In this document: one piece after another, positions 36,650 to 45,855 of the stretch
Position numbering within the stretch: the stretch's first letter is position 1
How the letters are laid out: each line of letters starts with the position of its first letter
Source: DATJLY01 sp035532935
GTDB lineage: Bacteria > Pseudomonadota > Alphaproteobacteria > ATCC43930 > CGMCC-115725
NCBI GenBank assembly: GCA_035532935.1
Contig: DATKQE010000109.1
Location: forward strand, 35,398 to 99,397
Reading direction: 5' to 3'
Length of the DNA stretch: 64,000 nt
The notes under the pieces: generated by a model
Databases searched by the model: none
Told to the model about the DNA's origin: nothing
The model's input: only the letters and a program-made list of their open reading frames with translations
Program-made: the position numbers and the translations under genes

Positions 36650-37204
36650 GTGACTTCATTGGCTGGACAACTCCTTGTCGCGATGCCGCAGATGCAGGAC
36701 CCGCGCTTCGCGCGCTCGGTGATCCTGATGTGCGCTCACAACGAGGAAGGAGCAATGGGCCTCGTGGTCAACAAGCTGCTCGATCAGCTCACCTTGCCCG
36801 AGCTGATGCAGCAGCTCGGCATCGAGATTGCGGGCGTAAGCGGCCGGCCGCGCGTGCATTTCGGCGGACCGGTCGAATGCGGTCGTGGATTCGTGCTGCA
36901 TTCGTCGGATTATGTCGAGAACGGCACGCTCGTCATCGGCCACGCGATGGCGCTGACGGCCACGCTCGACATCCTGCGGGCGATCGGCCGTGGCGCGGGC
37001 CCCCGGCGCAGTTTACTGGCGCTCGGCTATGCCGGCTGGGGGCCGGGCCAGCTCGATGCCGAGATCCAGGCCAATGGCTGGCTCAACGTCGCTGCCGACG
37101 ACGAGATCGTGTTCGGCCCCGGGCTTGACGATAAATGGGGACGCGCGCTGGCCAAGCTCGGTGTCCACCCCATGACCCTTTCAGGTGATGCCGGCCACGC
37201 CTGA
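36650..37204 (+). CDS. YqgE/AlgH family protein
   Basis: 184-residue cytoplasmic protein of the UPF0301 family. Segments LAGQLLVAMPQMQDPRFARS, GAMGLVVNKLLDQ, FGGPVECGRGFVLHSSDY and ALGYAGWGPGQLDAEIQANG are strongly conserved in the family. Start is GTG at 36650, with GCGAGGATGACC upstream; the nearby ATG is out of frame. Biochemical function is not established; homologs were named after regulation of alginate in Pseudomonas. It is transcribed divergently from the DsbD-type gene (68 bases). Confidence 0.92.
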   Translation: MTSLAGQLLVAMPQMQDPRFARSVILMCAHNEEGAMGLVVNKLLDQLTLPELMQQLGIEIAGVSGRPRVHFGGPVECGRGFVLHSSDYVENGTLVIGHAMALTATLDILRAIGRGAGPRRSLLALGYAGWGPGQLDAEIQANGWLNVAADDEIVFGPGLDDKWGRALAKLGVHPMTLSGDAGHA

Positions 37205-37220
37205 GCCCGGTTGCTCGTTC

Positions 37221-37883
37221 CTACCGCTTCACCAGCCGCGACAGCCAGCCGCCGTCCTGGAGCCGTTCGAGCTTTTGCGCCAGCGCGCGACGCTCGCTGA
37301 TCCAGGCCTGCTTGTCGATTTCGCGTTCCGCGCGCAGGCGCAGTTGCTCGGCAGTCGCCTGGCCGGCCAGGCGCCGAACCGACTCGGCCTCGTTGCGGGC
37401 CGCCTCGGCGACGCGTTCGGCGGCTTCGCGCTGCGCCCGCGCCGCCGCCGCCGCCTGGAGCGCCGCATCGCGCTCGCGGACGAGGTCGGCTTCGCGTTGG
37501 CGAAACGCATCGCGCTCGGCGATGGCGCCCTCGATCGAGTCGAGCCGGCGGTCCCAAGCTTCCTCGCGGGCGAGCCAGCGGTCGAGCTCGTGCTCGCGCT
37601 CGGCGATCATCTCGCGCAGCAGGAGCGCGATGCGGTCGCTAGCGTGATCGCGAAGCTGCGCGCGCAGCGCCTCGATCTGTCCCGCGAGATGCGCGATATG
37701 GACCTGGACCCCATGCGTGCGCGTGCGTCCGGGCGGCGGCTTCGATGCCGGGACGCCCACGGGGCGGGCGTTGAGACGAAGCGCCAATTGGCGCGATGCC
37801 GATTGCAGTGTCGGATCGTCCCCCATCGGGAGCCGTTCCGCCTCGTCCTGCGGCGCGATCTGCGGAAAAATCTTGAAGGCCAT
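37221..37883 (-). CDS. Coiled-coil protein of unknown function
   Basis: 220-residue protein without signal or membrane segments. Residues 1-70 look loosely structured (MAFKIFPQIAPQDEAERLPM). From about residue 85 to 210 it is an almost unbroken helix rich in Ala, Arg and Glu (for instance RDAALQAAAAARAQREAAER), predicted as a long coiled coil, ending GGWLSRLVKR. I recognise no family. An overlapping frame on the opposite strand is an antisense shadow. It ends 16 bases from the convergent yqgE stop. Confidence 0.7.
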   Translation of the reverse strand: MAFKIFPQIAPQDEAERLPMGDDPTLQSASRQLALRLNARPVGVPASKPPPGRTRTHGVQVHIAHLAGQIEALRAQLRDHASDRIALLLREMIAEREHELDRWLAREEAWDRRLDSIEGAIAERDAFRQREADLVRERDAALQAAAAARAQREAAERVAEAARNEAESVRRLAGQATAEQLRLRAEREIDKQAWISERRALAQKLERLQDGGWLSRLVKR

Positions 37884-38063
37884 GCTCGCGAGTCGGATGG
37901 TGAAGGTGCGGGTGTGTCGAAGCCTGCCAGGGCCGACTCGCAGTCGCAAGCGACTCGTGTAGAATCAATCCAATAGGGCCGATTTCGGCAGTTTTTTCGC
38001 AACCCGGAGGCTGCCGGGGCCCGCGCCCGGATGTCGCGCGCGGCGAATCGGGGGCGTGGTCGC
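37884..38063. promoter_or_regulatory. Intergenic region upstream of the coiled-coil gene
   Basis: 180 bases between two leftward genes. It holds a short inverted repeat CGACTCGCAGTCGCAAGCGA (37934-37953, stem around CGAGTCGC) and a T-rich stretch (37992-37997) behind a weak GCCGA/TCGGC stem. The leftward promoter of the coiled-coil gene should be here, but no box is clear enough to call. Confidence 0.3.
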
Positions 38064-39749
38064 CTATTCTTCGTCGCCGTAATCGCGCCGCGCGGCTTCC
38101 TCGCTGACATAGCCCTCGGCAATGTCGCGGGTGATGGCGTCCGGACGGCGCTGGTGCGGGTCGCCGTAACCGCCGCCCCCCGCCTTGTCGAGATAGAAAC
38201 CCTCGCCCGCCTTCAGCCGATAGCTGCCCGAGGACGGCACGGTGCGCTCGCTGCCGTCGCCGGCGACGAGGACGAAGCGGCTCGGCCGGCCATCCATGCC
38301 GCCGGCGACGCCGTGCGAGGGATAACGGGCGCGGTCGTAGCGGCGCACCACCAGGGCGTCCTGGAGCAGAAGATAGCGCCGGCGGAACGCGACGCCGCCG
38401 CGATATTCGCCGGCGCCGCCCGAATCCGGGATCGGCATGAACTCGGTGATGCGGCAGGGAAACTCGGATTCGAGAATCTCGATCGGGGTGATGTGCAGGT
38501 TGGAAAGATGCGTCGCCACCATCGAGGCGCCGTCATGCCCGCTGCCGCCGCCATAGGCCGAGGCGAAGATCTCGTATTGCAGCGTGCCGTGGCCGGGGCG
38601 TCCGCCCTCGTGCCAGTTGATGAGCAGCGAGCCCGACGAGCCCGAGCCGGCGATCGCCCGCTCGGGCCGGAACCGTCCGAGCGCTTCGAGGATCACGTCG
38701 ACCAGCTTGAGATTGGCCTTCTGGTAGCTCGACACCGGCGCCGGCGGAGAGGCGTTCGTGACCGTGCGCGGCGCGAGGCGGATCGTCACCACGTCGCGCA
38801 TCCCGTCGTTGAAGCGCAGCTCGGGGTCGAGCGCGCCGATGAGCGAGTAGAACACGCAGGCTTCGACCATCGCCGGGCGCAGATTGACCGGGCCCCTGGC
38901 CTGCGGGCCGCTTGCCGAGAAATCGAAGGTGATGCCGCCCTTGGCGACCGTGACCGCGACCGCGAACTTGACCGGCTTGTCGAGCTCGACGCCGTCATCG
39001 TCCATGAAGCCGTCGGCCGATTGGGTGCCCTCGGGCAGCGTGCGGATCGCTTTGGCCAAGGCTCGCGCGGTGCCGTCGAGGATCGATGCGAACGCCGCCG
39101 TCACGGTGCCCGCGCCGAAGCGCCGGCCGAGCGCCGCCATGCGCGCCGCGCCCAGTTGCGTCGCCGCGACCTGGGCGCGGATGTCGCCGCGTACCAGGTC
39201 GGGCTGGCGGCTGTTGGCGAGGATGAGCCGCTCGAGGTCCGGGTCGCCGCGCCCGCCGTCGCAGAACTTCACGGGCGGCACCAACAGGCCCTCGTGGAAC
39301 ATCTCGGTCGCATTGGCCGAGGTGCTGCCGGGATTGGTGCCGCCGATATCCGCCTTGTGCGCGATCGAGCCGCTGAAGCCGATGAGCGTCGTGCCGACGA
39401 AGATCGGCGCGACGAACCCCATGTCCGAGACATGCGGCATCCCGGCCTCGTAGGGATGGTTCGACACGAACACGTCGCCGTCGCGGAGCGCGTCGCGCGG
39501 ATAGAGCGCCAGCACGCGGCCGACGAAATGGCGATAGACCGGGGCGTGGAAGAACATCGGCGGCGGCGTGATCAGCCGGCCGTCGCGGTCGAGGATGACG
39601 CAGCTGAAGTCGCGCGATTCGCGGATGATGGTGGAATAGCCGGAACGGAAGAAATGGTCGTGCATCTCGTCGACGAGGCTCGCCACCTTGTTGCGGATGA
39701 TCTGCACGGTGACGGGATCGACGGCGGCGCGGCGCCGCTTCTCAGCCAT
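38064..39749 (-). CDS. Hydantoinase B / 5-oxoprolinase family protein
   Basis: 561-residue HyuB-type subunit. Family features: VDPVTVQIIRNKVASLVDEM at the N-terminus, SRDFSCVILDRDGRLITPPP, DVFVSNHPYEAGMPHVSDMG, and the C-terminal YRGGVAFRRRYLLL and SGSYRLKAGEGFYLDKAGGG. With the HyuA-type protein it should form an ATP-dependent hydantoinase, 5-oxoprolinase, or acetone/acetophenone-carboxylase-like complex. Its start overlaps the HyuA stop by 8 bases. The linked HyuA subunit supplies the ATPase site. Confidence 0.92.
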   Translation of the reverse strand: MAEKRRRAAVDPVTVQIIRNKVASLVDEMHDHFFRSGYSTIIRESRDFSCVILDRDGRLITPPPMFFHAPVYRHFVGRVLALYPRDALRDGDVFVSNHPYEAGMPHVSDMGFVAPIFVGTTLIGFSGSIAHKADIGGTNPGSTSANATEMFHEGLLVPPVKFCDGGRGDPDLERLILANSRQPDLVRGDIRAQVAATQLGAARMAALGRRFGAGTVTAAFASILDGTARALAKAIRTLPEGTQSADGFMDDDGVELDKPVKFAVAVTVAKGGITFDFSASGPQARGPVNLRPAMVEACVFYSLIGALDPELRFNDGMRDVVTIRLAPRTVTNASPPAPVSSYQKANLKLVDVILEALGRFRPERAIAGSGSSGSLLINWHEGGRPGHGTLQYEIFASAYGGGSGHDGASMVATHLSNLHITPIEILESEFPCRITEFMPIPDSGGAGEYRGGVAFRRRYLLLQDALVVRRYDRARYPSHGVAGGMDGRPSRFVLVAGDGSERTVPSSGSYRLKAGEGFYLDKAGGGGYGDPHQRRPDAITRDIAEGYVSEEAARRDYGDEE

Positions 39750-41850
39750 GGCGGCCGGCTCCTTTCGTCAGCACGAGATTGGAAGCGGCATCCACGGACG
39801 CGGTCCAGCCCGGCGGCACCACCGTAGTGGCGTCGAACTGCTCGACGACGGCGGGCCCGGCGAAACGCGCGCCCGGCATCAGGCGGTCGCGCTCGTAGAG
39901 GACGGCGGCGACGGCGCGGCGGCCGTCGAAATGGACCCGGCGCTCGCCCTTTGCCGCTGCGCGTGGCACGGCGTGTGCCCGGACCCGCGCCGCGGTTTCC
40001 GGCCGGTATTTCGGCGCGACGACGCGCACGCGCAGGCGATAGCTCACCACTTCCACCGGCCGCTCGCGCGCCGCATGGCCGTGAATGCGCGCATGCGCCG
40101 CATCGAAGCCGCACCGCGCCGCCGCGAGCGATGCCGGCGTCAGGGGATTGCGGCCGTTGCCGGCGAGCGGCACCGGCAGCTCGTAGCCCTGGCCGGAATA
40201 GCGCATGTCGAGCGACCGGACATAGCGCGCCGCCTTTTCGTCCAGTCCCTCGGCTGCGAGTTCCACCGCGGCGCGCGCCTGGAGCGCGGCGAAGATCGAC
40301 TCGGCATGGGCGGGCGTCACCTGGTCGAGCGGGCGCAGCTCGGAACGGATGTAGTCGTGGACAATATCGGTGCAGAGCAGCCCCAGCGCCGAGAACGCCC
40401 CGGGCCGCGGCGGCACGAGGATGCGCGCGATGCCGATCTCGGCGGCGACCGCGGCGGCATGAACCGCGCCCGCGCCGCCGAAGGGCAGGAGGGTGAAGTC
40501 GGTCGCATCGACGCCGCGCTTGGCGGCGACCACCCTGATCTCGTCGGCCATGCGCATGTCGACGATGCGGCGGATGCCCGCGGCCGCTTCGATGGCGCTC
40601 ATGCCAAGCGTCGCGCCGACGCGCCGCTCGATCGCCGCCGCCGCCGCCGCCCGGTCGAGGCGCTGCGTCCCGCCGAGAAAATAATCCGGGTTGAGAAAGC
40701 CCAATACGAGATCGGCGTCGGTGACGGTCGGGGTCTCGCCGCCGCGGCGATAGCACACCGGCCCGGGATCGGCGCCGGCGCTGCGCGGCCCCACCGCCAA
40801 CAGGCCGCCGCCGTCGATCCAGGCGATCGAGCCGCCGCCTGCGGAAATGCTGGTGAGGTCGAGCGCCGGCACGCCGAGCGGCCGGCGCGCCACGGTTACC
40901 TCGCTCGCCTCGAGCGGGACGCCGCTCTCGATGAAGGCGATGTCGCAGGACGTGCCGCCCATGTCGAGCGTGACGAGCCCGGGATTCGCCGCCGCGCCGG
41001 CGAGCCAGGCGCTCGCCTGTGCGCCCGCGGCCGGCCCGGAGAACAGCGTGTGCACCGTCTTGCCGCCCGCCACTGCGGCCGAGAACGGCATCACCCCGCC
41101 ATTCGACTGCATCAGGAAGCGCTGGCGCGTGCGCAGGCCGCGCGCGTCGAGGCCGCGATCGAGATCGGCGATGTAGCCGACCAGCACGGGCTCGAGATAG
41201 GCGTTGAGCAGCGTGGTCGAAAGCCGTGGCCATTCGCGGATGCGCGGCAGCACGGTCGAGGACAGCGACACCGTGATCTCGGGGTGCTCGGCCGCGATCA
41301 GGCGCCCCGTCCGTTCCTCGTGCTCGGGATTGGCGAAGGCGAAGAGATAGCACACCGCGATTGCCGTAACGCCTTCCGCCTTCAGCTCGCGCACGGCGCG
41401 GCCGACCGCCGCCTCGTCGAGCGGATCGAGCTCGGCGCCCGAGAAATCGATGCGGCCGCCGATCTCGCGCGTCAGGCTCTGCGGCGCGATCGGCTCCGGC
41501 TTGCGGTAGAAATAGTCGAACGGGTTGGCGTCGCGGACCTGGCTCTGCACCTCCTGGACGGCGCGGAATCCCTTGGTGATGAGAAGTCCGACCTTCGCCC
41601 CGCGCATTTCCAGGAGCGCGTTGGTAGTGATGGTCGTGCCATGGGCGAAGAATTCGATCGCTTCCGGCGCCACGCCCTTGGCGATGAAGCGGCCGACGCC
41701 GTCGAGCACGCCCAGCGCCGGATTGCGCGGCGTGCTTGCCACCTTCTCGACCGCGATCGCGCCGGTCGCGCTGTCGAGCAGCACCAGATCGGTGTGCGTG
41801 CCGCCGACATCGACGCCGAGGCGATAGCGCTTGGGCTTGGCACGAGCCAT
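39742..41850 (-). CDS. Hydantoinase A / 5-oxoprolinase family protein
   Basis: 702-residue HyuA-type ATPase subunit. The actin-like nucleotide motif LGVDVGGTHTDLVLLD is at residues 11-26; HGTTITTNALLEMRGAKVGL, SGPAAGAQASAWL, VTLDMGGTSCDIAFIESG and FGGAGAVHAAAVA follow in family order. It would phosphorylate or activate the amide or ketone for the HyuB partner. Substrate unresolved between hydantoin, 5-oxoproline and ketone-carboxylase types. ATG at 41850 precedes a basic MARAKPKRYR leader. The frame extends upstream without similarity. Confidence 0.92.
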   Translation of the reverse strand: MARAKPKRYRLGVDVGGTHTDLVLLDSATGAIAVEKVASTPRNPALGVLDGVGRFIAKGVAPEAIEFFAHGTTITTNALLEMRGAKVGLLITKGFRAVQEVQSQVRDANPFDYFYRKPEPIAPQSLTREIGGRIDFSGAELDPLDEAAVGRAVRELKAEGVTAIAVCYLFAFANPEHEERTGRLIAAEHPEITVSLSSTVLPRIREWPRLSTTLLNAYLEPVLVGYIADLDRGLDARGLRTRQRFLMQSNGGVMPFSAAVAGGKTVHTLFSGPAAGAQASAWLAGAAANPGLVTLDMGGTSCDIAFIESGVPLEASEVTVARRPLGVPALDLTSISAGGGSIAWIDGGGLLAVGPRSAGADPGPVCYRRGGETPTVTDADLVLGFLNPDYFLGGTQRLDRAAAAAAIERRVGATLGMSAIEAAAGIRRIVDMRMADEIRVVAAKRGVDATDFTLLPFGGAGAVHAAAVAAEIGIARILVPPRPGAFSALGLLCTDIVHDYIRSELRPLDQVTPAHAESIFAALQARAAVELAAEGLDEKAARYVRSLDMRYSGQGYELPVPLAGNGRNPLTPASLAAARCGFDAAHARIHGHAARERPVEVVSYRLRVRVVAPKYRPETAARVRAHAVPRAAAKGERRVHFDGRRAVAAVLYERDRLMPGARFAGPAVVEQFDATTVVPPGWTASVDAASNLVLTKGAGRHG

Positions 41851-41896
41851 CACCGCCAGCCGTCGCGCCGTCGCGGAATCAGGATGCCGACGGTGT

Positions 41897-42826
41897 CTAT
41901 TGCGCGGCGTGGACTGCGGTTTGCAGCGGCAGGTTGACGAGGTCCAACGGCGAGGCCGTCGCCTCGAGCATGCCCCAGCTCTTGAGCCATTGGTAGGTGC
42001 GCTGCATCTCGTCGGCCGGGATCGGCGCCGGGTCGCAGACGACGAGACGGCTCTCGCGCAGGTCCTCGACCTTGAGCGCGGCGATCTCGGGGTCCTTGGC
42101 CTTGTAGTAGTCGATGAAATAATGGAGATAGGCGCGCTTGTCGGCGTTGATGCGGCGCACCGCCGCGCGCACGGCGCGGGCGAAGGCGGCATAGGTGTCG
42201 GCATCGACCCGCGACGACGCCACCTCGGTGCCGTGGAACAGGGCGGAGCAGACAATGCGGCAGCCCTTCTTCTCGGCGAGCGTGACATGCGGCTCGGTCA
42301 GGGTGGTCGCCTCGACCTCGCCCGCCATCAGCGCATCGAGGCGATAGCGCGAGCCGTTGGGTGCGCTGCACAGCTTGATCATGTCGCGCGGCAGGAAGCC
42401 CTCGAGCATGTGCAGCGCGATGTAATGCGTGCCGAAATAGAACGGCACGCCGATGACGCGGTTGGCGAGCTGCTGCGGCGTATAGACGGGCGAGTCGGGC
42501 CGCACGACCAGGGCCGAATAGGCGACGATGGCGCGCCGGCCGAGCTGGCGGCTTCCCGTCTCCGTCGCCGAGACGCGGCAGTAATTGCCCCATTCGCAGG
42601 CGTTGTACATATCGGCCTTGCCCTTCTCGAAGAGCTTGCCGTGGCTCGTGAAGGGATCGGCGCCCTCTGGGCTGGTGATGTCGGTCCGCACCTTCTTCTC
42701 GACTCCGGCCTCGCGGTCTGCCCAGGCGATCGCGATCCCCTCCTTCGCGAACAGCCCGTCGTCATAAGCGACGAGTTCCGGCAGGCCCTGGAACGGGGCG
42801 GTGGTCTCCAACACCAGCTGGCGCAT
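41897..42826 (-). CDS. NMT1/THI5-like substrate-binding-fold protein without signal peptide
   Basis: 309-residue type 2 periplasmic-binding-fold protein: ETTAPFQGLPELVAYDDGLF, HGKLFEKGKADMYNACEWGN, VVRPDSPVYTPQQLANRVIG and LMAGEVEATTLTEPHVTLA. Unlike the other binding proteins in this window it begins directly with the fold and has no signal peptide. It may therefore be cytoplasmic, as in some decarboxylase- or THI5-like members, or its true start may have been lost. The start ATG follows AGGAGAG. It lies between the hydantoinase genes and the Rieske dioxygenase on the same strand. Confidence 0.78.
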   Translation of the reverse strand: MRQLVLETTAPFQGLPELVAYDDGLFAKEGIAIAWADREAGVEKKVRTDITSPEGADPFTSHGKLFEKGKADMYNACEWGNYCRVSATETGSRQLGRRAIVAYSALVVRPDSPVYTPQQLANRVIGVPFYFGTHYIALHMLEGFLPRDMIKLCSAPNGSRYRLDALMAGEVEATTLTEPHVTLAEKKGCRIVCSALFHGTEVASSRVDADTYAAFARAVRAAVRRINADKRAYLHYFIDYYKAKDPEIAALKVEDLRESRLVVCDPAPIPADEMQRTYQWLKSWGMLEATASPLDLVNLPLQTAVHAAQ

Positions 42827-42865
42827 CGGCGCTCTCTCCTCTTCGCGTCTCCTGGACGCGACATC

Positions 42866-43480
42866 CTACACCCAAACTTGCAGCACGTATTCGTAGGGAC
42901 CCTGGCCGTTCACCATGTCGACGCGCTGCAACTTGATGCGGAAACCGTCGGCGGTGGGGCGCAGGTGATGAACATAGGAGCCGGCGAAATGCCGCGATGC
43001 GTCGCGCCGAAACTCCATCATGTGAAAGCGCGAATGCACCACCAGTTCGCCGGTCCTGGCATTCTCGCTCGCGATCATGACGTTGCCGACGACATGGTTC
43101 GTGCCCCAGTCCGGCGCCTGCGACCAGGCGTGCGGATGGGTGATACGCTTCATCCGCACCCGCATCAGGTCGCGGTCCTCGTAGAAGATCGAGGGGACGC
43201 CGTCGCCGGTGGTCTGCTCGGGCGAGGCCGGCGCCCAATAGACGCCGTCCTGGTCGAAGAGGTCGATGAACTCGGCCCAGCGGCGGCCGTCGAGCAGCGC
43301 CGCCTGGCGATAGAGGAACTGCTCGACGTCGCGCAGCCGGTCGCCGCCATTGGCCGTGCGTGCGGTCGCGCGCCGCGCCGGCGGCGCCTTGAGCGTGCGC
43401 CGCTTGGCGGGCGCGGCCTTGCGCACGGACTTCGCCGGCGCGCGCTTCTTGGCCTTCGCCTTGGTCGTGCCCTTCGCCAT
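42866..43480 (-). CDS. Ring-hydroxylating dioxygenase beta subunit with Lys/Ala-rich N-terminal tail
   Basis: 204 residues. From about residue 48 the protein is a standard small beta subunit (NTF2-like fold): RDVEQFLYRQAALLDGRRWA, EFIDLFDQDGVYWAPAS, IFYEDRDLMRVRMKRI and VHSRFHMMEFRRDASRHFAG. The first 47 residues are a highly basic Lys/Ala/Pro/Arg tail (MAKGTTKAKAKKRAPAKSVR...), like histone H1 or AlgP tails and not normal for these subunits. It has no catalytic metal; it supports the alpha subunit. Two bases separate it from the alpha-subunit stop, so the pair is co-translated. Confidence 0.88.
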   Translation of the reverse strand: MAKGTTKAKAKKRAPAKSVRKAAPAKRRTLKAPPARRATARTANGGDRLRDVEQFLYRQAALLDGRRWAEFIDLFDQDGVYWAPASPEQTTGDGVPSIFYEDRDLMRVRMKRITHPHAWSQAPDWGTNHVVGNVMIASENARTGELVVHSRFHMMEFRRDASRHFAGSYVHHLRPTADGFRIKLQRVDMVNGQGPYEYVLQVWV

Positions 43481-43482
43481 GG

Positions 43483-44793
43483 TCAGCTCCGCGCCATGAG
43501 GTCGACCCAGGCGCGGAACTGGTTGCGCATCGGCGCCTCGCTCGTGCCCCAGCGTGATTTGACGACGTTGCCCTCGACGTCGTCCTGGCCGGCATGGCGG
43601 TGGAAGCTCACCCATTCGCCGCCGTTGGACGCGAGCCCCTGATGCGCTCGCCAGAAATTCTCGAGATCGTCGGCATTGATCATGGTCGAGGGCGAATTGA
43701 CCAGATTGTAATAGCCGAGCGCGCGGCGATAGATCGCCTCGGGCGCGCCCTTGAGACGGAAATGCCAGATCTCGGTCAAGGTCCGGTCGACCGACAGCGG
43801 CCGCACCGCGCGAAGCTGCTGCAGCGGCGACTGCACCGACAGGCCGGGATAGAGCAGCACGTGGTGAATATTGACCGAGAGGATCTCCTCGGTGCGCTGC
43901 GCCCCGTAATGCTTGCGCATGACCGCCTCGTAGGCGAGCGTGTCGGGGTCCTGCGGCCTCAATCCCATATAGCCTTGCAGGATGCAATGGCCGTTGGGGT
44001 AATTGACGGTCTGCACCTGGTCCCATTTGTGGAACGGCAGGGTGAAGGCCGAGAGATAATGATAATCGAGCGGCGCCTTGCCCTTGCGCCGCGCGATCTC
44101 GTGCTCGACATCCTCGGCGGCGCGGCCGGTCGATTCGTGCGTTACCGACGGGTGCAGCGCATCGAGCTGATTCTCGAGGAAGATCTTCCAGTTCGAACGC
44201 TGGATCACGCGGAAGCAGGTGGGGACGACCTCGACTTCGCCCTCGGGCGCGCGGTTGCACATGTCGTCGAAGGCAACGCGCGCATCGCCCAGGAACTCGG
44301 CGAGGCTGGGGCCGTCCTCGGCCAGGGTCGCGAACACGAAGCCGCGATAGGCTTCGACCCGCGCCGCATGCTTCATGTGGCAGTCGGGATTGTCGGGCGT
44401 GAGCCGCGTGCCGTCATAGCCCTTGGGCAGCGGGAAGCTTTCAAGCGTGCCGTCGGTATGGAACTGCCAGCTATGATAGGAGCAGATGAAGGCCTTGCCG
44501 ACATTGCCGTGGCGGTTGCCGCACATCATCGTGCCGCGATGCGGGCAGCGGTTGTAGAGCACGTGAATTTTGCCGTCATCGTGGCGCACCATCACCATCG
44601 GCTGCCGGCCGAGCTGCACGGTGTAATAGTCGCCCGCCTTCGGCACCTGCGATTCATGACCGCAATAGAGCCACACCTTGTGGAAGATGTTGTCCATCTC
44701 CAGGTCGAAGATGTCGGGATCGCTGTAGACCGAATGATGGACGCGGTCCGGCTCGACCAGACGAGCAAGATCGCTTGGGCCATCGCCACGCAT
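43483..44793 (-). CDS. Rieske ring-hydroxylating dioxygenase alpha subunit
   Basis: 436-residue catalytic subunit. Rieske 2Fe-2S ligands Cys83/His85 (NRCPHRG) and Cys104/His107 (CSYHSWQF); mononuclear iron ligands Asp211-xx-His214-x4-His219 in NQLDALHPSVTHES. It should insert dioxygen into an aromatic or heteroaromatic substrate, with electrons from a reductase and ferredoxin that are not encoded nearby. The start ATG at 44793 follows GGGAG. The substrate is unknown; members of this group include anthranilate-, salicylate- and phthalate-type oxygenases. Confidence 0.92.
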   Translation of the reverse strand: MRGDGPSDLARLVEPDRVHHSVYSDPDIFDLEMDNIFHKVWLYCGHESQVPKAGDYYTVQLGRQPMVMVRHDDGKIHVLYNRCPHRGTMMCGNRHGNVGKAFICSYHSWQFHTDGTLESFPLPKGYDGTRLTPDNPDCHMKHAARVEAYRGFVFATLAEDGPSLAEFLGDARVAFDDMCNRAPEGEVEVVPTCFRVIQRSNWKIFLENQLDALHPSVTHESTGRAAEDVEHEIARRKGKAPLDYHYLSAFTLPFHKWDQVQTVNYPNGHCILQGYMGLRPQDPDTLAYEAVMRKHYGAQRTEEILSVNIHHVLLYPGLSVQSPLQQLRAVRPLSVDRTLTEIWHFRLKGAPEAIYRRALGYYNLVNSPSTMINADDLENFWRAHQGLASNGGEWVSFHRHAGQDDVEGNVVKSRWGTSEAPMRNQFRAWVDLMARS

Positions 44794-44888
44794 GATGCAT
44801 CTCCCACCCGATGGCGCCGTCGCACCGATGCCGCGCCGTGCCACGACGGATTTAATCGCAGCTTCGCGCCGCGGTCAATGCGGGGCGC

Positions 44889-45806
44889 TCAGCCGGGGCC
44901 GCGATGCGGGCGTTCGCGCGGGCGCGCCGGGGCGGCGACCGCTGCGGTGATCGCCGCCAGCGCCTCGTGCACGGCAGCCTCGCCGGCGGCGATGCATTCG
45001 CCGGCGCGATAGAACTCGAGCGGCCCGATTCGTCCGACATCGGGGCACAGCACCAGATTGGGCGGGTCCTCGGCGAGACGAATGCGGCTCAGCCGCGTCT
45101 GCGCGATCTGGAACGAGCGCGTGATGACGCCGAAGGTGCTGGGCCCGCCCTTGCGCCGGCCGAAATAGCCGCGCGAGAACCCCGGCAGCCCGCGGCCGAT
45201 GAGGCCGCGGCGCTGGCCCAGCGCGAGCTCGCCGGCGTCGACCCGCATCGGCGCCAGCAGGCCGGCATTGACGTCCACCGCGAGGATCACCTCGGCGCCA
45301 AGCGCGCGGCAGAGCGAGACCGGAAGCGGATTGACCAGCGCGCCGTCCAGGAGCCAGCGCCCATCGAGCTGCACCGGCGGGAACAGGCCGGGGATGGAAT
45401 AGGAGGCGCGCAGGGCGTCGATGACGCGGCCCCGGCGCAGCCACAACTCGTCGCCGGTCACGAGGTCGGTGGCGACGCAGGCGAAGCCGCGCGGCAGGTC
45501 CTCGATCGCGGTATCGCCGAACATTGGCCCCAGCACCTGGAGCACGCGCTTGCCGGCGATGATGCCGCCGGCGCCGAACGCGATGTCGAAATACTGGCTC
45601 AGGCGCAGCCGGTTCATGCGCCGCACGAACCGGGCGAAGTCGCCGAGCGCGCCCTTGATGTGGAGCGCCCCGATCACCGCTCCGATCGAGGTGCCGCAGA
45701 CGATGTCCGGGCTGAATCCAGCCGCCTCGAGCGCGTGCAGGACGCCGATATGCGCCCAGCCCCGCGCCCCGCCGCTGCCCAGAGCTACGCCGATCCTGCG
45801 GCTCAT
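44889..45806 (-). CDS. Patatin-like phospholipase, RssA-like
   Basis: 305-residue patatin family protein. Oxyanion loop LGSGGARGWAHIGVLHAL at the N-terminus, nucleophile Ser in CGTSIGAVIGALH, and catalytic Asp in LLDGALVNPLPVSLCRALGA. It should be a lipid acyl hydrolase facing the cytoplasm. The ATG at 45806 directly precedes the glycine-rich loop. It has no operon partner: the upstream neighbour on the same strand (MFS, ends 49 bases away) may share its transcript. Confidence 0.9.
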   Translation of the reverse strand: MSRRIGVALGSGGARGWAHIGVLHALEAAGFSPDIVCGTSIGAVIGALHIKGALGDFARFVRRMNRLRLSQYFDIAFGAGGIIAGKRVLQVLGPMFGDTAIEDLPRGFACVATDLVTGDELWLRRGRVIDALRASYSIPGLFPPVQLDGRWLLDGALVNPLPVSLCRALGAEVILAVDVNAGLLAPMRVDAGELALGQRRGLIGRGLPGFSRGYFGRRKGGPSTFGVITRSFQIAQTRLSRIRLAEDPPNLVLCPDVGRIGPLEFYRAGECIAAGEAAVHEALAAITAAVAAPARPRERPHRGPG

Positions 45807-45855
45807 GCCCGCCCCGTCATCCCGCACCGCAACGATGCATGTTTGCCGGCGCCAT

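Noticed and set aside
37185..37976. Plus-strand frame across the coiled-coil gene
   Set aside because: The minus-strand frame gives a coherent heptad-rich coiled coil with a sensible start, while this frame begins just before the yqgE stop and has no family signals.
37978..37997. Hairpin followed by six Ts as a rho-independent terminator
   Set aside because: The stem is only five bases with a two-base loop, and no rightward gene ends there.
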